Assembly: GCF_000967195.1 (NCBI RefSeq)
Contig: NZ_KQ033871.1
Span: 1,831,636 to 1,895,635, forward strand
Length of the DNA stretch: 64,000 nt
Direction of reading: 5' to 3'
Source of the DNA: Lactobacillus kullabergensis
GTDB lineage: Bacteria > Bacillota > Bacilli > Lactobacillales > Lactobacillaceae
Below the pieces are notes generated by a model. The model had not been told where the DNA came from. It saw nothing but the letters and a program-made list of their open reading frames with translations, and searched no databases. A program made the translations under genes and the position numbers. Every line of letters starts with the position of its first letter. The first letter of the stretch is position 1. Of the stretch, positions 38,149 through 45,598 are shown one piece after another.

Positions 38149-39168
38149 TTAACCTAACTGGGCAATCTTTTGCAGTGTTCTGATCATTTGGGCTACAAAA
38201 CCGGACTCATTATCATACCATGCGTAACCTTTGACTAGCTGTACCCCATTATCTCCAGTTTCAACCTGGGTAAGAGTTGGATCAAAGACCGAACCAAATT
38301 CAGTGCCAATAATATCTGATGAGACAATTTGGTCGTCATTATAGCCAAAAGAAGCATTGCCTTCGGTATGCTTTTTAATTCTAGCGTTAAATTCTGCAGC
38401 TGTAACTTTTTCTCTTAAAATAGCAGCTAGTTCAGTAATAGAACCAGAAATAACAGGGACTCGTTGAGCAATACCCGTAAGTTTGCCATCCAGTTCAGGT
38501 ATAACTAGGCCAATAGCTTTAGCTGCTCCAGTTGAATGCGGAATAACATTAGCGACAGCGGCACGAGCATTACGGACGTTGCCACCACGATCAGGGCCAT
38601 CCTGCAACATTTGTGAAGCTGTGTAGGCATGCGTTGTAGACATAATTCCCACTTGAATGCCAAATTCATCGTTCATTGCCTGAGCTAATGGTGCTAAACA
38701 ATTAGTGGTACATGAGCCTGCGGAAATAATTTGATCAGAGTCAGTTAGTTGATCATCATTTACGCTATAGACAATAGTTTTCATATTGCCTGCGGGAGCA
38801 GAAATTAATACTCTTTTAACACCGGCATCAAGGTGAGCTTGGGATTTTGCAGTTGAAGTATAAAATCCAGTGCATTCAAGTACTATTTTAACTCCGTCGT
38901 TTTTAACCCACGGAATTTGACTGGCATCTTTTTCCGCATAAACCGGAATATTTTTACCATCAATTACAATACTATTAGTTGTAGCAGTTACTTCATGATT
39001 AAATTGACCATGCGCAGTATCATATTTTAATAAGTGTGCTAACATAGCTGGTGAGGTTAAGTCGTTGATTGCGACAATTTCGATGTCGTCACTGGCCACT
39101 TCATAAATTCGCCGTAAAGCAAGCCGACCAATGCGACCAAAACCATTAATACCAATTTTTGTAGTCAT
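38149..39168 (-). CDS. gap: Glyceraldehyde-3-phosphate dehydrogenase
   Basis: 339 residues. NAD-binding [10 protein letters not shown], Asp36 in IND (NAD preference), active site SCTTNCLAP with C153, STTHAYT and the C-terminal WYDNESGF. Function: oxidation of glyceraldehyde 3-phosphate in glycolysis. It is not next to cggR, pgk, tpi or eno, unlike the usual glycolytic gap, and is divergent from a LysR gene, so it may be a second, separately regulated copy. Family members with an erythrose-4-phosphate preference are an alternative. Confidence 0.88.
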   Translation of the reverse strand: MTTKIGINGFGRIGRLALRRIYEVASDDIEIVAINDLTSPAMLAHLLKYDTAHGQFNHEVTATTNSIVIDGKNIPVYAEKDASQIPWVKNDGVKIVLECTGFYTSTAKSQAHLDAGVKRVLISAPAGNMKTIVYSVNDDQLTDSDQIISAGSCTTNCLAPLAQAMNDEFGIQVGIMSTTHAYTASQMLQDGPDRGGNVRNARAAVANVIPHSTGAAKAIGLVIPELDGKLTGIAQRVPVISGSITELAAILREKVTAAEFNARIKKHTEGNASFGYNDDQIVSSDIIGTEFGSVFDPTLTQVETGDNGVQLVKGYAWYDNESGFVAQMIRTLQKIAQLG

Positions 39169-39186
39169 AATAAGTTCCCCCTTTAG

Positions 39187-39241
39187 ATTACAAAATTAGT
39201 ATATTAAAACTAAATCACCTTGCATAATCCGAGATTGTAAT
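39187..39241. promoter_or_regulatory. Shared gap/LysR control region with inverted repeat
   Basis: ATTACAA (39187-39193) and TTGTAAT (39235-39241) are exact inverted copies in the 104-base divergent intergenic region. LysR-type regulators usually bind such dyads near divergent promoters; whether this dyad is the site is inference. Confidence 0.3.
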
Positions 39242-39272
39242 AGGGTTATCACTTTTAATGATATGGAGTATT

Positions 39273-40004
39273 ATGAATTTTAACGATTTATATATTTACC
39301 AAACAATTTATGAAACTAGATCACTGAATAAAGCGGCATTAAAACTGGGCTACACTCAATCCAATATTACGGCCAGGCTCAAAACAATGGAGCGAGAACT
39401 GAAAGCGCCACTTTTTGTGCGTTCTAATTTAGGAGTCAGACCAACTAAAAATGGGCAAAAAATGTATCATTTTGCGACTAAGGCACTACAAAACTATCAG
39501 AATTTAAAAGACGATTTAACCAGTAACAAACCCAAAGTTTTAATCTCTGAGTTGCTTTTTGGTTATATTATTACCCGAAAGGCACAACTTGCACTTGATC
39601 AATATGAAATCATCATTAAAAGTACTAATGAAATCCAAGAATTATTAACCAAGCATCCTTATGACATGGTCTGGGCCTTTACTCCGATCACTTTACCCCA
39701 ATATTCGTTAATCAAGAAAAGTCATTTACAAGCCTGTTTTTTAAAAGGCAAAAAGCAGGAAAGTAAAAATGTACCGGTTGCCATAAACGCAGACATAAAT
39801 TGTCCGTTTCGTAACTTGACTCTCAAATTAACGCAGAATAAAAACAGCGTCACTGAAATTGATTCGCTGGAAATGATTTTAGAGCTGGTCAAAAAAGGCC
39901 AGGCAACTGCATTATTGCCTAAATACTTAATGAATGATGATTTAGTTGCAGCTGATTCGCAAAGTTGGAATATCCCCTATTATTTTTATCGCTATCAATT
40001 ATAG
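39273..40004 (+). CDS. LysR-family transcriptional regulator
   Basis: 243 residues from ATG 39273 (GGAG 39265-39268 four bases before; the ATG at 39258 lies upstream of that site). N-terminal winged helix-turn-helix (YQTIYETRSLNKAALKLGYTQSNITARLKTMERELKAPLFVR by position ~8-50). The effector-binding half is short compared with the usual ~290-residue family length, though it still includes a late EMILELVKKGQATALLPKYL motif. It is divergent from gap and likely regulates it. Confidence 0.85.
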   Translation: MNFNDLYIYQTIYETRSLNKAALKLGYTQSNITARLKTMERELKAPLFVRSNLGVRPTKNGQKMYHFATKALQNYQNLKDDLTSNKPKVLISELLFGYIITRKAQLALDQYEIIIKSTNEIQELLTKHPYDMVWAFTPITLPQYSLIKKSHLQACFLKGKKQESKNVPVAINADINCPFRNLTLKLTQNKNSVTEIDSLEMILELVKKGQATALLPKYLMNDDLVAADSQSWNIPYYFYRYQL

Positions 40005-40009
40005 ATAAG

Positions 40010-40093
40010 TAAAAAGACGCCATTATTTGATGTGAACCCTAAAATTAGGACAAATTTGGGGGTTATATCAATTTGCATAAAGGTGCCTTTTTA
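40010..40093. repeat. Palindromic element B nested in a bidirectional terminator
   Basis: Inner 43-bp palindrome at 40028-40070 (TGATGTGAACCC to TATATCA, central AGGACA) differs from copy C at one base. Outer arms AAAAAGACGCC (40011-40021) and GGTGCCTTTTT pair with each other imperfectly. Located between convergent genes. Confidence 0.75.
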
Positions 40094-40098
40094 AATCT

Positions 40099-40938
40099 CT
40101 AATCTAATTTTTTTAAATACGTTTCATAAACTGGACACAGATTAAACGCATATTTGCTGTAAGTCCGCGTTGCTAATGGGTCTGTAGAATCAAATTCACC
40201 ACTTAAAGTTTGATATTTTGCTTGTGCCCAATTTAGCAATTGCTGTTGCAATTGGTCTAACAAATTAGACTTAACGGCACCCATCCATCCTAAAGTCAAT
40301 TCTTGAGAGGTATCCTCAAAAGAAAAGCAATAAGCCTTAATTTGTCCAGCAGCAATTAGTGCTAAGGGGGCGTGTTCAAGTTGATCAGTGAAAATAGTTT
40401 TGCTCCACTCACTAAGAGGTATCTTTGCAACCGGATTTGCTAAATGATTTTTTTGATAATCGGAGAAACTCACTTGTGCCAGCCTATTCATTATTACAGA
40501 ATCTTTTTTTATTTCGTGTAGAGTGATCAACTGTAAATCAGTATCTATCAGAATATTTTTCAGTGCCCTTTTCAAGGGCATCTGGGGTTCTACAGTAGTT
40601 CTGATTAACTTAAAACCATTTTTTTGACCAATGGCATTAAAGAGTAATTGCGGTGCATAATCATAAGTAATTAAAGCGTTTTGGTGATTTTTTTGGGCTT
40701 TTGCCGTTAAATCCGTCAATATTTGCTCATAAACCTGCATTTGTTCACCGCTGGTTAGTCTAGGTGCAAGATAGCCCGCAAAATTTAAGGAATAAGGGTG
40801 AAAAGCATTTTGTCAACATGTCATTAATCCGACTGGCTTATTTTCCAGATAATAGGCTTGTGTATGTTGAGGAAATTGTTCTATAGTTTCCCTAATTTTT
40901 CTATCTGAACTTACATTGGCTAATAATGAGCCATACAT
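40099..40938 (-). pseudogene. Acetyltransferase-like gene interrupted by one in-frame TGA
   Basis: A good AAGGAG ribosome site precedes the ATG at 40938. The frame reads MYGSLLANVSSDRKIRETIE, then LENKPVGLMTC, then TGA at 40815-40813, then continues in the same frame with QNAFHPYSLNFAGYLAPRL and 200 more residues to 40099. Without the stop it would be 279 residues. The two-part pattern (ENKPVGLM-like strand, later QIKAYCFSFE and TLGWMGA) suggests a GNAT-type acetyltransferase, but this is not certain. TGA may replace TGG; a sequencing error cannot be excluded. Confidence 0.6.
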
Positions 40939-40960
40939 AATTAATAATCTCCTTTATGGA

Positions 40961-41296
40961 CTATTTTTTCGCCCGTAAAATTTTGGCCTTGGCATCATTG
41001 TAGCCGTCAATGTAGCGTTCTATTTCAATTGCTTTATTCTGGGTAACACGATTAACTAAGTTAACACCTTTTTTAGGAAAATCCTTGAAAGAATGACTCT
41101 CTGCATAGTCCTTTTTGGCTTGTTCATAACCCATTTGATAATCACTGAGAGAACTCTTTTTCACAGCAGTTTTTGCTGCATTATAGGTATAATCATTGGT
41201 ATCACGCCATTTTTTATATGCTTTTTCAGCATCTTTATAGTTTCCGGCTTCATAATTTTCTTTGACATAATCATGTAATTGTTTTAAATTGACCAT
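40961..41296 (-). CDS. Small charged hypothetical protein
   Basis: 111 residues, rich in Lys, Tyr and Asp, predicted helical (YVKENYEAGNYKDAEKAYKK, then SDYQMGYEQAKKDYAES and IDGYNDAKAKILRAKK), no signal peptide or membrane segment. Fifteen bases after the LiaF-like gene and twenty-two before the acetyltransferase-like gene, so probably in the LytTR operon. Family not recognised. Confidence 0.6.
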   Translation of the reverse strand: MVNLKQLHDYVKENYEAGNYKDAEKAYKKWRDTNDYTYNAAKTAVKKSSLSDYQMGYEQAKKDYAESHSFKDFPKKGVNLVNRVTQNKAIEIERYIDGYNDAKAKILRAKK

Positions 41297-41311
41297 TTTA
41301 TTTTCCCCAAG

Positions 41312-42073
41312 TTAAACATAATTAACTTCCACATCACCCATGCTGAAATGCCCAGTTAGCATTAATGTAGGACCGTCACCGGTAGATTCGTCATTAATAT
41401 CTAATTCTCCCAGAGCTAAGTTCAAGTTATCACTGTTGACTTTCCATGAAGTTGGAACGTAAATTTCAATCTCACCCATAGTGCCATTAATGTCAACAGT
41501 CACCACATCGCCTGCAGCTTTAGCCTGATCAAGGTAGACTTCTACTTCACCCAAAGAAGAATTAATTGTTATACTGCGTAAATTTTGTGAATGAACGTAG
41601 CGCGAAACTGATGACAAGCGCTGATTGATTACTATATCTTCGCCATCAACTTTTCCAGTACCGCTACTGAATACGTTATTATCAATTCTTGAACGATTAT
41701 TGCTAAAGTTCTTCCATTTGCCGTCTTTTTTTTGGTTAAAATAGACTATCCTGGGAAACCAGCTTCTCTTAAAAATCAGCGTTAAGCCTAAATAAATTAA
41801 TAACGCCGCCACTAAGACCGTCCACGGTACAATTTTGGTAATATGCAAGGGTTCAGCGTAAACAATTAATAAAAAGGCAATGGAAAAAGTTGTACCAAAC
41901 AAACTTTTATTAGCCACGCTTTCGATCAGTGCTGCTCCGAATATTATCGTCCAAATAATCATGCTTACTTTTAAATGAAATGAAAGCAGATGCAGCTGAT
42001 TAAGGACTAAGAATACGGCAGCTGCTACTAGAGCAATGCCCCAAAATACTTCTCTAAGTTTAAATTTTTTCAT
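41312..42073 (-). CDS. LiaF-like cell-envelope stress membrane protein
   Basis: 253 residues. N-terminal half has about four membrane segments; the soluble C-terminal half (INSSLGEVEVYLDQ, INGTMGEIEIYVP, HFSMGDVEVNYV) is the repeated beta pattern of LiaF/DUF2154 cell-wall-active antibiotic response proteins. LiaF usually modulates a LiaRS two-component system; here the partner is a LytTR DNA-binding protein whose stop overlaps this start at base 42073. The role is inferred to be envelope-stress sensing. Confidence 0.8.
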   Translation of the reverse strand: MKKFKLREVFWGIALVAAAVFLVLNQLHLLSFHLKVSMIIWTIIFGAALIESVANKSLFGTTFSIAFLLIVYAEPLHITKIVPWTVLVAALLIYLGLTLIFKRSWFPRIVYFNQKKDGKWKNFSNNRSRIDNNVFSSGTGKVDGEDIVINQRLSSVSRYVHSQNLRSITINSSLGEVEVYLDQAKAAGDVVTVDINGTMGEIEIYVPTSWKVNSDNLNLALGELDINDESTGDGPTLMLTGHFSMGDVEVNYV

Positions 42074-42543
42074 TATGATGACCTTCTCTCGTTTAACCTA
42101 TCATTCAAATTGTGATAGTAGTGACGTGAAACATAGACAGTTTTATAAGAATCGCGAAAATTAATCTTACAGTTAGAAATCGAACGTGTTAACGCATAAA
42201 TTTGATTTAAATTTAAAATTGTTGACTTAGATACCCGCATGAACTGATTATTTAACAAATTTTCTAGTTCATAGAGTTTGTAGTCTACGGTAAAGGCATC
42301 CTTGGCAGTATGTGCAATCACCTGTTTATCTTCTGTTTCAAAAAATAAAATCTCATTCATGCTCAAGTAATAGGACACATTATCTTTTTTGCCTTCTATC
42401 TGGTCAGGATGTTCACTGATACCTTGCAACTGTCGGTATATCTGTTCAACTTCTGGCGTTACAGATTTAGCATGAATTGTTACACTGGTATCGTCATCTT
42501 CCATATCCGGATTCAGTTCTATTTTTATTTTCACGCTTCTCAC
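42073..42543 (-). CDS. LytTR-family DNA-binding regulator without receiver domain
   Basis: 156 residues. The C-terminal ~60-150 is a LytTR domain (YLSMNEILFFETEDKQVIAHT, YKLYELENLL, FMRVSKSTILNLNQI). The N-terminal part (KIKIELNPDMEDDDTSVTIHA) is not a CheY-like receiver, so it does not belong to an ordinary two-component pair. It is coupled to the LiaF-like membrane protein, which may be its sensor. Direct repeats at its own promoter suggest autoregulation. Confidence 0.85.
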   Translation of the reverse strand: MRSVKIKIELNPDMEDDDTSVTIHAKSVTPEVEQIYRQLQGISEHPDQIEGKKDNVSYYLSMNEILFFETEDKQVIAHTAKDAFTVDYKLYELENLLNNQFMRVSKSTILNLNQIYALTRSISNCKINFRDSYKTVYVSRHYYHNLNDRLNERRSS

Positions 42544-42609
42544 CTGCCCTTCATCACTTGATGATTTAATTAAACGCTTATTTTAATGTAAAATCTAGCA
42601 CTTTTAACT

Positions 42610-42638
42610 AAGTGGCAATTATAAGAAACCAAGTGGCA
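42610..42638 (-). promoter_or_regulatory. LytTR promoter flanked by direct repeats
   Basis: AAGTGGCA occurs exactly at 42610-42617 and 42631-42638, a 21-bp period, which is two helical turns and the spacing preferred by LytTR proteins. A TATAAT on the minus strand (42618-42623) lies between them, about 75 bases upstream of the start. Confidence 0.55.
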
Positions 42639-42683
42639 TATTTTTTTGATTGAAGAAAAGAAAAAAATTCAAGAGCAGTAAAA

Positions 42684-42715
42684 AGCCGTAATTCGCTTTA
42701 GTACGAAATACGGCT
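42684..42715 (-). terminator. Terminator-like hairpin upstream of the LytTR gene
   Basis: AGCCGTA with TACGGCT plus partly paired TTCG/CGAA, followed on the minus strand by five T residues. It lies between divergent genes, upstream of the LytTR promoter, so it may insulate the operon from antisense transcription. Confidence 0.5.
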
Positions 42716-42758
42716 AAAATATGGTTTTATTTAAGACAATTTTAGGCTAAAATTTACA

Positions 42759-42803
42759 AAAAGTACCTAAAATATGCTATTTTTGGTACTTTTATGATAT
42801 TAT
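42759..42803 (+). promoter_or_regulatory. Toxin-antitoxin promoter with palindromic operator
   Basis: AAAAGTACC (42759-42767) and GGTACTTTT (42785-42793) are exact inverted arms, extended inward by TAAAATA/TATTTTT around TGC. An extended -10 TGATATTAT (core 42798-42803) follows at once. GGGAGG lies before the antitoxin ATG. The palindrome covers the -35 region, so it fits autorepression by the antitoxin. Confidence 0.6.
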
Positions 42804-42835
42804 TTGTGTAATAAAATAATTTCGGGAGGCAAATT

Positions 42836-43108
42836 ATGGCAACTAAGATTGTTACTAAAAGATACTCTGTTAATATAGACAAGCAAATAGCGGATACTGC
42901 AGAGCTAGTTATCAGAAAAATTGGTCTTAAACCTAATGATGTGATTTCAATGATGCTTACACAGATTGCTGACAAAGGTAAACTACCCGTAGCATTTTCA
43001 GTTGACGACTATGACCATCTAAAAGATGAAATTATTGCAGCTAGTCGTAAAATTCCTGCACAAAAGGTCGAAACCTCCGAAGAAATAGCTGACTTTTTCG
43101 CAGATTAA
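42836..43108 (+). CDS. RelB/DinJ-like antitoxin
   Basis: 90 residues. The segment RYSVNIDKQIADTAELVIRK, followed by IGLKPNDVISMMLTQIADKG, is the ribbon-helix-helix pattern of RelB/DinJ antitoxins; the C-terminus (VETSEEIADFFAD) is acidic and would wrap the toxin. Twelve bases separate it from the toxin gene. Expected to neutralise the toxin and repress the operon through the palindrome upstream. Confidence 0.8.
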   Translation: MATKIVTKRYSVNIDKQIADTAELVIRKIGLKPNDVISMMLTQIADKGKLPVAFSVDDYDHLKDEIIAASRKIPAQKVETSEEIADFFAD

Positions 43109-43120
43109 GGAGACCAGTTA

Positions 43121-43438
43121 ATGAATTTGGGCGATATTTTTATAACATACCTTGAATACGAAGATGTACCAAACGGAAAAAGTCGGCCAGTTTTATATAT
43201 TGAGCAGGATGATGAATTTTATTATGTATTTAAAATTACCAGTAAATATCAGAATAAATCAAAACACATTCGCGCAAAGTATGCTAAAATTACCGATTGG
43301 CAAAAGTCTGGCCTTAACAAGGAATCATGGATAGACTGTAATAAGCGTTATCAGCTAAGAATTGATAAAACAAGACTAAAAGGTATTGGTTATTTAACGG
43401 TAACTGATTTAAATAATCTTAAGAAATTTATGTGGTAG
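43121..43438 (+). CDS. PemK/MazF-like toxin
   Basis: 105 residues. The N-terminal GDIFITYLEYEDVPNGKSRPVLYI matches the PemK/MazF beta-barrel start, with the family GxxR-P pattern in GKSRPV, and the C-terminal KRYQLRIDKTRLKGIGYLT, DLNNLKKFM resembles MazF ends. Members cut mRNA. It is paired here with a RelB-type rather than MazE-type antitoxin. The gene ends at element C. Confidence 0.78.
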   Translation: MNLGDIFITYLEYEDVPNGKSRPVLYIEQDDEFYYVFKITSKYQNKSKHIRAKYAKITDWQKSGLNKESWIDCNKRYQLRIDKTRLKGIGYLTVTDLNNLKKFMW

Positions 43439-43460
43439 AGAACAACTGGGACAAGTATGA

Positions 43461-43540
43461 AAAAGGCACTGAGTTTTGATGTGAACCCTAAAATTAGGAC
43501 AAATTTGGGGGTCATATCATTTTGATACTCAATGCCTTTT
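43461..43540. repeat. Palindromic element C nested in a bidirectional terminator
   Basis: Inner 43-bp palindrome at 43477-43519 (TGATGTGAACCC to GGTCATATCA). Outer arms AAAAGGCACTGAGT (43461-43474) and ACTCAATGCCTTTT (43527-43540) pair with one mismatch. It lies between convergent toxin and flavoprotein genes. Confidence 0.78.
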
Positions 43541-43595
43541 AATTGTTCTAAGAGAAGCAGGTTTTTTCAAACCCATTTAAATTTCAAACAACCAT

Positions 43596-45407
43596 TTATT
43601 TAATTTTGCTCAATGCATCCCTGACAGCATCTTTTAATCCTCTAGTAGTATTAGAGGCGCCCGAAACCGCATCTACGTCAACCTTATTTTCATCGACCAT
43701 TTTTTGAGGTAATTCGTTAATTGCTTTTTGACCATAGTCATCGGATTCAGCTTGTTTCAGAACTTCAACTTTTTTGAGGTTCTTTTGCTTATCAGCTGTT
43801 ACTCTGACAACTATTTCATCTCCCATTCCTTTAGTAGATTTACCAATATATTGTTCAGGGCCAGTCGGATATTCTTCTTTCTTAATATCAGAAGCAAGTG
43901 GACGTGGCTTTAACGGCTTTTCATGCTTAGGAGAAGGTACATTAACTTCTGCGATATCGTCTTTAGGATGGGCTGCATTTTGACCGGCAATTTTACCGAA
44001 AATCAAACAGTCGCCCAAATCCGAACCACCTTGATATAAGTTAGACATATTACTGCCCAGTTCACCAGCACCATATAAATGTGGAATCGGCTTGTGCTCA
44101 GGATCAAGAATTTCAGCTCGGGCATTTCTTCTAGGACCAGCTTCAGACCAGCCAATAGTCTGTACTAGCGGTATAGCATAATACGGACCCTCTTCAGAAA
44201 ATGCACTTAAAGTAGCGGGATCACGATGATAAGCATAATCATGCTTCTTTTCGGCAAAAAAGTTAAATTCATCAATTGTACTTTGCAGTTTATCCGCAGC
44301 AACTCCCATCTTTTCTGCTAATTCAGAAACAGAATCAGCTTTAAGAACGGAATTAAGTGCTTTATTATCAGGGAAAGTATCAATCTCACTGATCTTGTCA
44401 TATTGCTTTTGATCAAAGACAAAGTAAGGGTGAATTGGATTCAATGGTTTATACCATGAACCATGATTTTCTACATAGCCTTCACGTGCTCCTTGATCTT
44501 CCTTAAAGTAGCGTGTGCCGTCATCGCCAACCGTAAAAATACTGCCTGTATAGAAGATTGGGTTACCCATATAAAATGGTGCACGCTTCATCCCAGGTTC
44601 ATAAAAAGCAAAAGCTTGTTGCATTCCACCGGCCGCATACATTGACATATGCCACATATCCGCACCTGCTTCGTGAGCCAAGTCAATACCCTTACCTTTA
44701 TTATAAAGTGAACCCAGTGGCACTAACTTGTGTGAACCAATGTAATCCTGAACCATTTGCGGATTATTTTCGATACCACCAGTGGTCAACACGACACCAT
44801 TTTTAGCGTAAACATTTAATAAAACATGATCACGCTCAATTTGAGCTCCGACAACTTTTTTACCAGGAGTTTGCAAAATATGCTTAACAGGTGCAGAATA
44901 CCAAACATCAATCTTATCACTACGATCAAGTACTTTTTGCCGTAAAATGTTCCACAATGAAGCGTTAAAAATACCCTTCTCTATTGTGATCATGTCATAG
45001 CTTTTAGCACCTGGTAGATTAGGATGATCTGCAATTACAGCATCTTCTGGCAGCCCTAAAATAGTTTTATAGCTAACAGGTTCATTAACATCCAGATATT
45101 TTTTAAAATATTCTTTCATGTGTGTAATGCCATGAACAACTGTGTCTTCTATTTCAGGGTCAATATTAAAGTGTTGTGCCAAATGTTCATAGTAGGACCG
45201 ATAATCCTCTTCGCTGCTACTGTAACCTACAAGTTCAGCAGCATATCTTGTATTACCACCTTCATGACCCTCCGGAGCAGAATCAACCAGCAGCACTTTT
45301 GCACCACTATCAGCAGCAAAGCGAGCTGCGGTCGCACCGGCTCCACCGAAGCCCAAGACTACTACATCATAACTTGCATCGTAGTATGTATGTTCATTAA
45401 CTATCAT
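43596..45407 (-). CDS. FAD-dependent fumarate/urocanate reductase-like flavoprotein with C-terminal FMN-binding domain
   Basis: 603 residues. N-terminal Rossmann motif VVVLGFGGAGATAARFAADSG, then EGGNTRYAAE and the FAD_binding_2 body (GVVLTTGGIENNP, GSIFTVGDDGTRYFKEDQG, LYGAGELGSN). Residues ~525-603 form an FMN_bind domain ending in DAVSGASNTTRGL, which resembles the Thr flavinylation motif. No signal peptide, so cytoplasmic. Family members reduce fumarate, urocanate or related enoates as electron sinks; the substrate is not determinable here. A Rex-like site upstream supports a redox role. No ApbE gene is in the window. Confidence 0.82.
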   Translation of the reverse strand: MIVNEHTYYDASYDVVVLGFGGAGATAARFAADSGAKVLLVDSAPEGHEGGNTRYAAELVGYSSSEEDYRSYYEHLAQHFNIDPEIEDTVVHGITHMKEYFKKYLDVNEPVSYKTILGLPEDAVIADHPNLPGAKSYDMITIEKGIFNASLWNILRQKVLDRSDKIDVWYSAPVKHILQTPGKKVVGAQIERDHVLLNVYAKNGVVLTTGGIENNPQMVQDYIGSHKLVPLGSLYNKGKGIDLAHEAGADMWHMSMYAAGGMQQAFAFYEPGMKRAPFYMGNPIFYTGSIFTVGDDGTRYFKEDQGAREGYVENHGSWYKPLNPIHPYFVFDQKQYDKISEIDTFPDNKALNSVLKADSVSELAEKMGVAADKLQSTIDEFNFFAEKKHDYAYHRDPATLSAFSEEGPYYAIPLVQTIGWSEAGPRRNARAEILDPEHKPIPHLYGAGELGSNMSNLYQGGSDLGDCLIFGKIAGQNAAHPKDDIAEVNVPSPKHEKPLKPRPLASDIKKEEYPTGPEQYIGKSTKGMGDEIVVRVTADKQKNLKKVEVLKQAESDDYGQKAINELPQKMVDENKVDVDAVSGASNTTRGLKDAVRDALSKIK

Positions 45408-45495
45408 AATTGACTACCTCTTTTAAAAAAGAATCTTATTTTAGCTTAAAAGACTTAAATTTTTGCCTTTCAGCCTTTAAATATTATCTAGTGTT

Positions 45496-45525
45496 TATGT
45501 TAATAATATCACATAATCGCTTACA
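45496..45525 (-). promoter_or_regulatory. Rex-like operator with overlapping cre-like site
   Basis: TATGTGATATTATTAACATA on the minus strand (45496-45515) is a near-palindrome close to Rex sites (TTGTGA-N6-TCACAA and TTGTTAA-N4-TTAACAA forms). TGTAAGCGATTATG (45512-45525) matches cre at 12 of 14 positions. Both lie ~90-120 bases before the flavoprotein start. Confidence 0.5.
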
Positions 45526-45555
45526 TTTTTTATTTATCAGCAATTTAAATTCCAT

Positions 45556-45590
45556 GACAAAAAGCAGCTCACTATTAAGTGAACTGCTTT
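45556..45590 (-). terminator. purAB terminator
   Basis: Stem AAAGCAGCTCACT/AGTGAACTGCTTT with one odd pair (G-T on the minus strand), followed on that strand by five T residues, right after the purB stop. Confidence 0.88.
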
Positions 45591-45598
45591 ACTATTTA

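Noticed and set aside
40813-40815. TGA as a selenocysteine codon
   Set aside because: No selenocysteine insertion hairpin or sel genes are seen, and lactobacilli generally lack the system; a mutation or read error is simpler.
43152-43334. Second frame inside the PemK-like toxin gene
   Set aside because: Out-of-frame shadow without ribosome site; the frame at 43121 has the family motifs.
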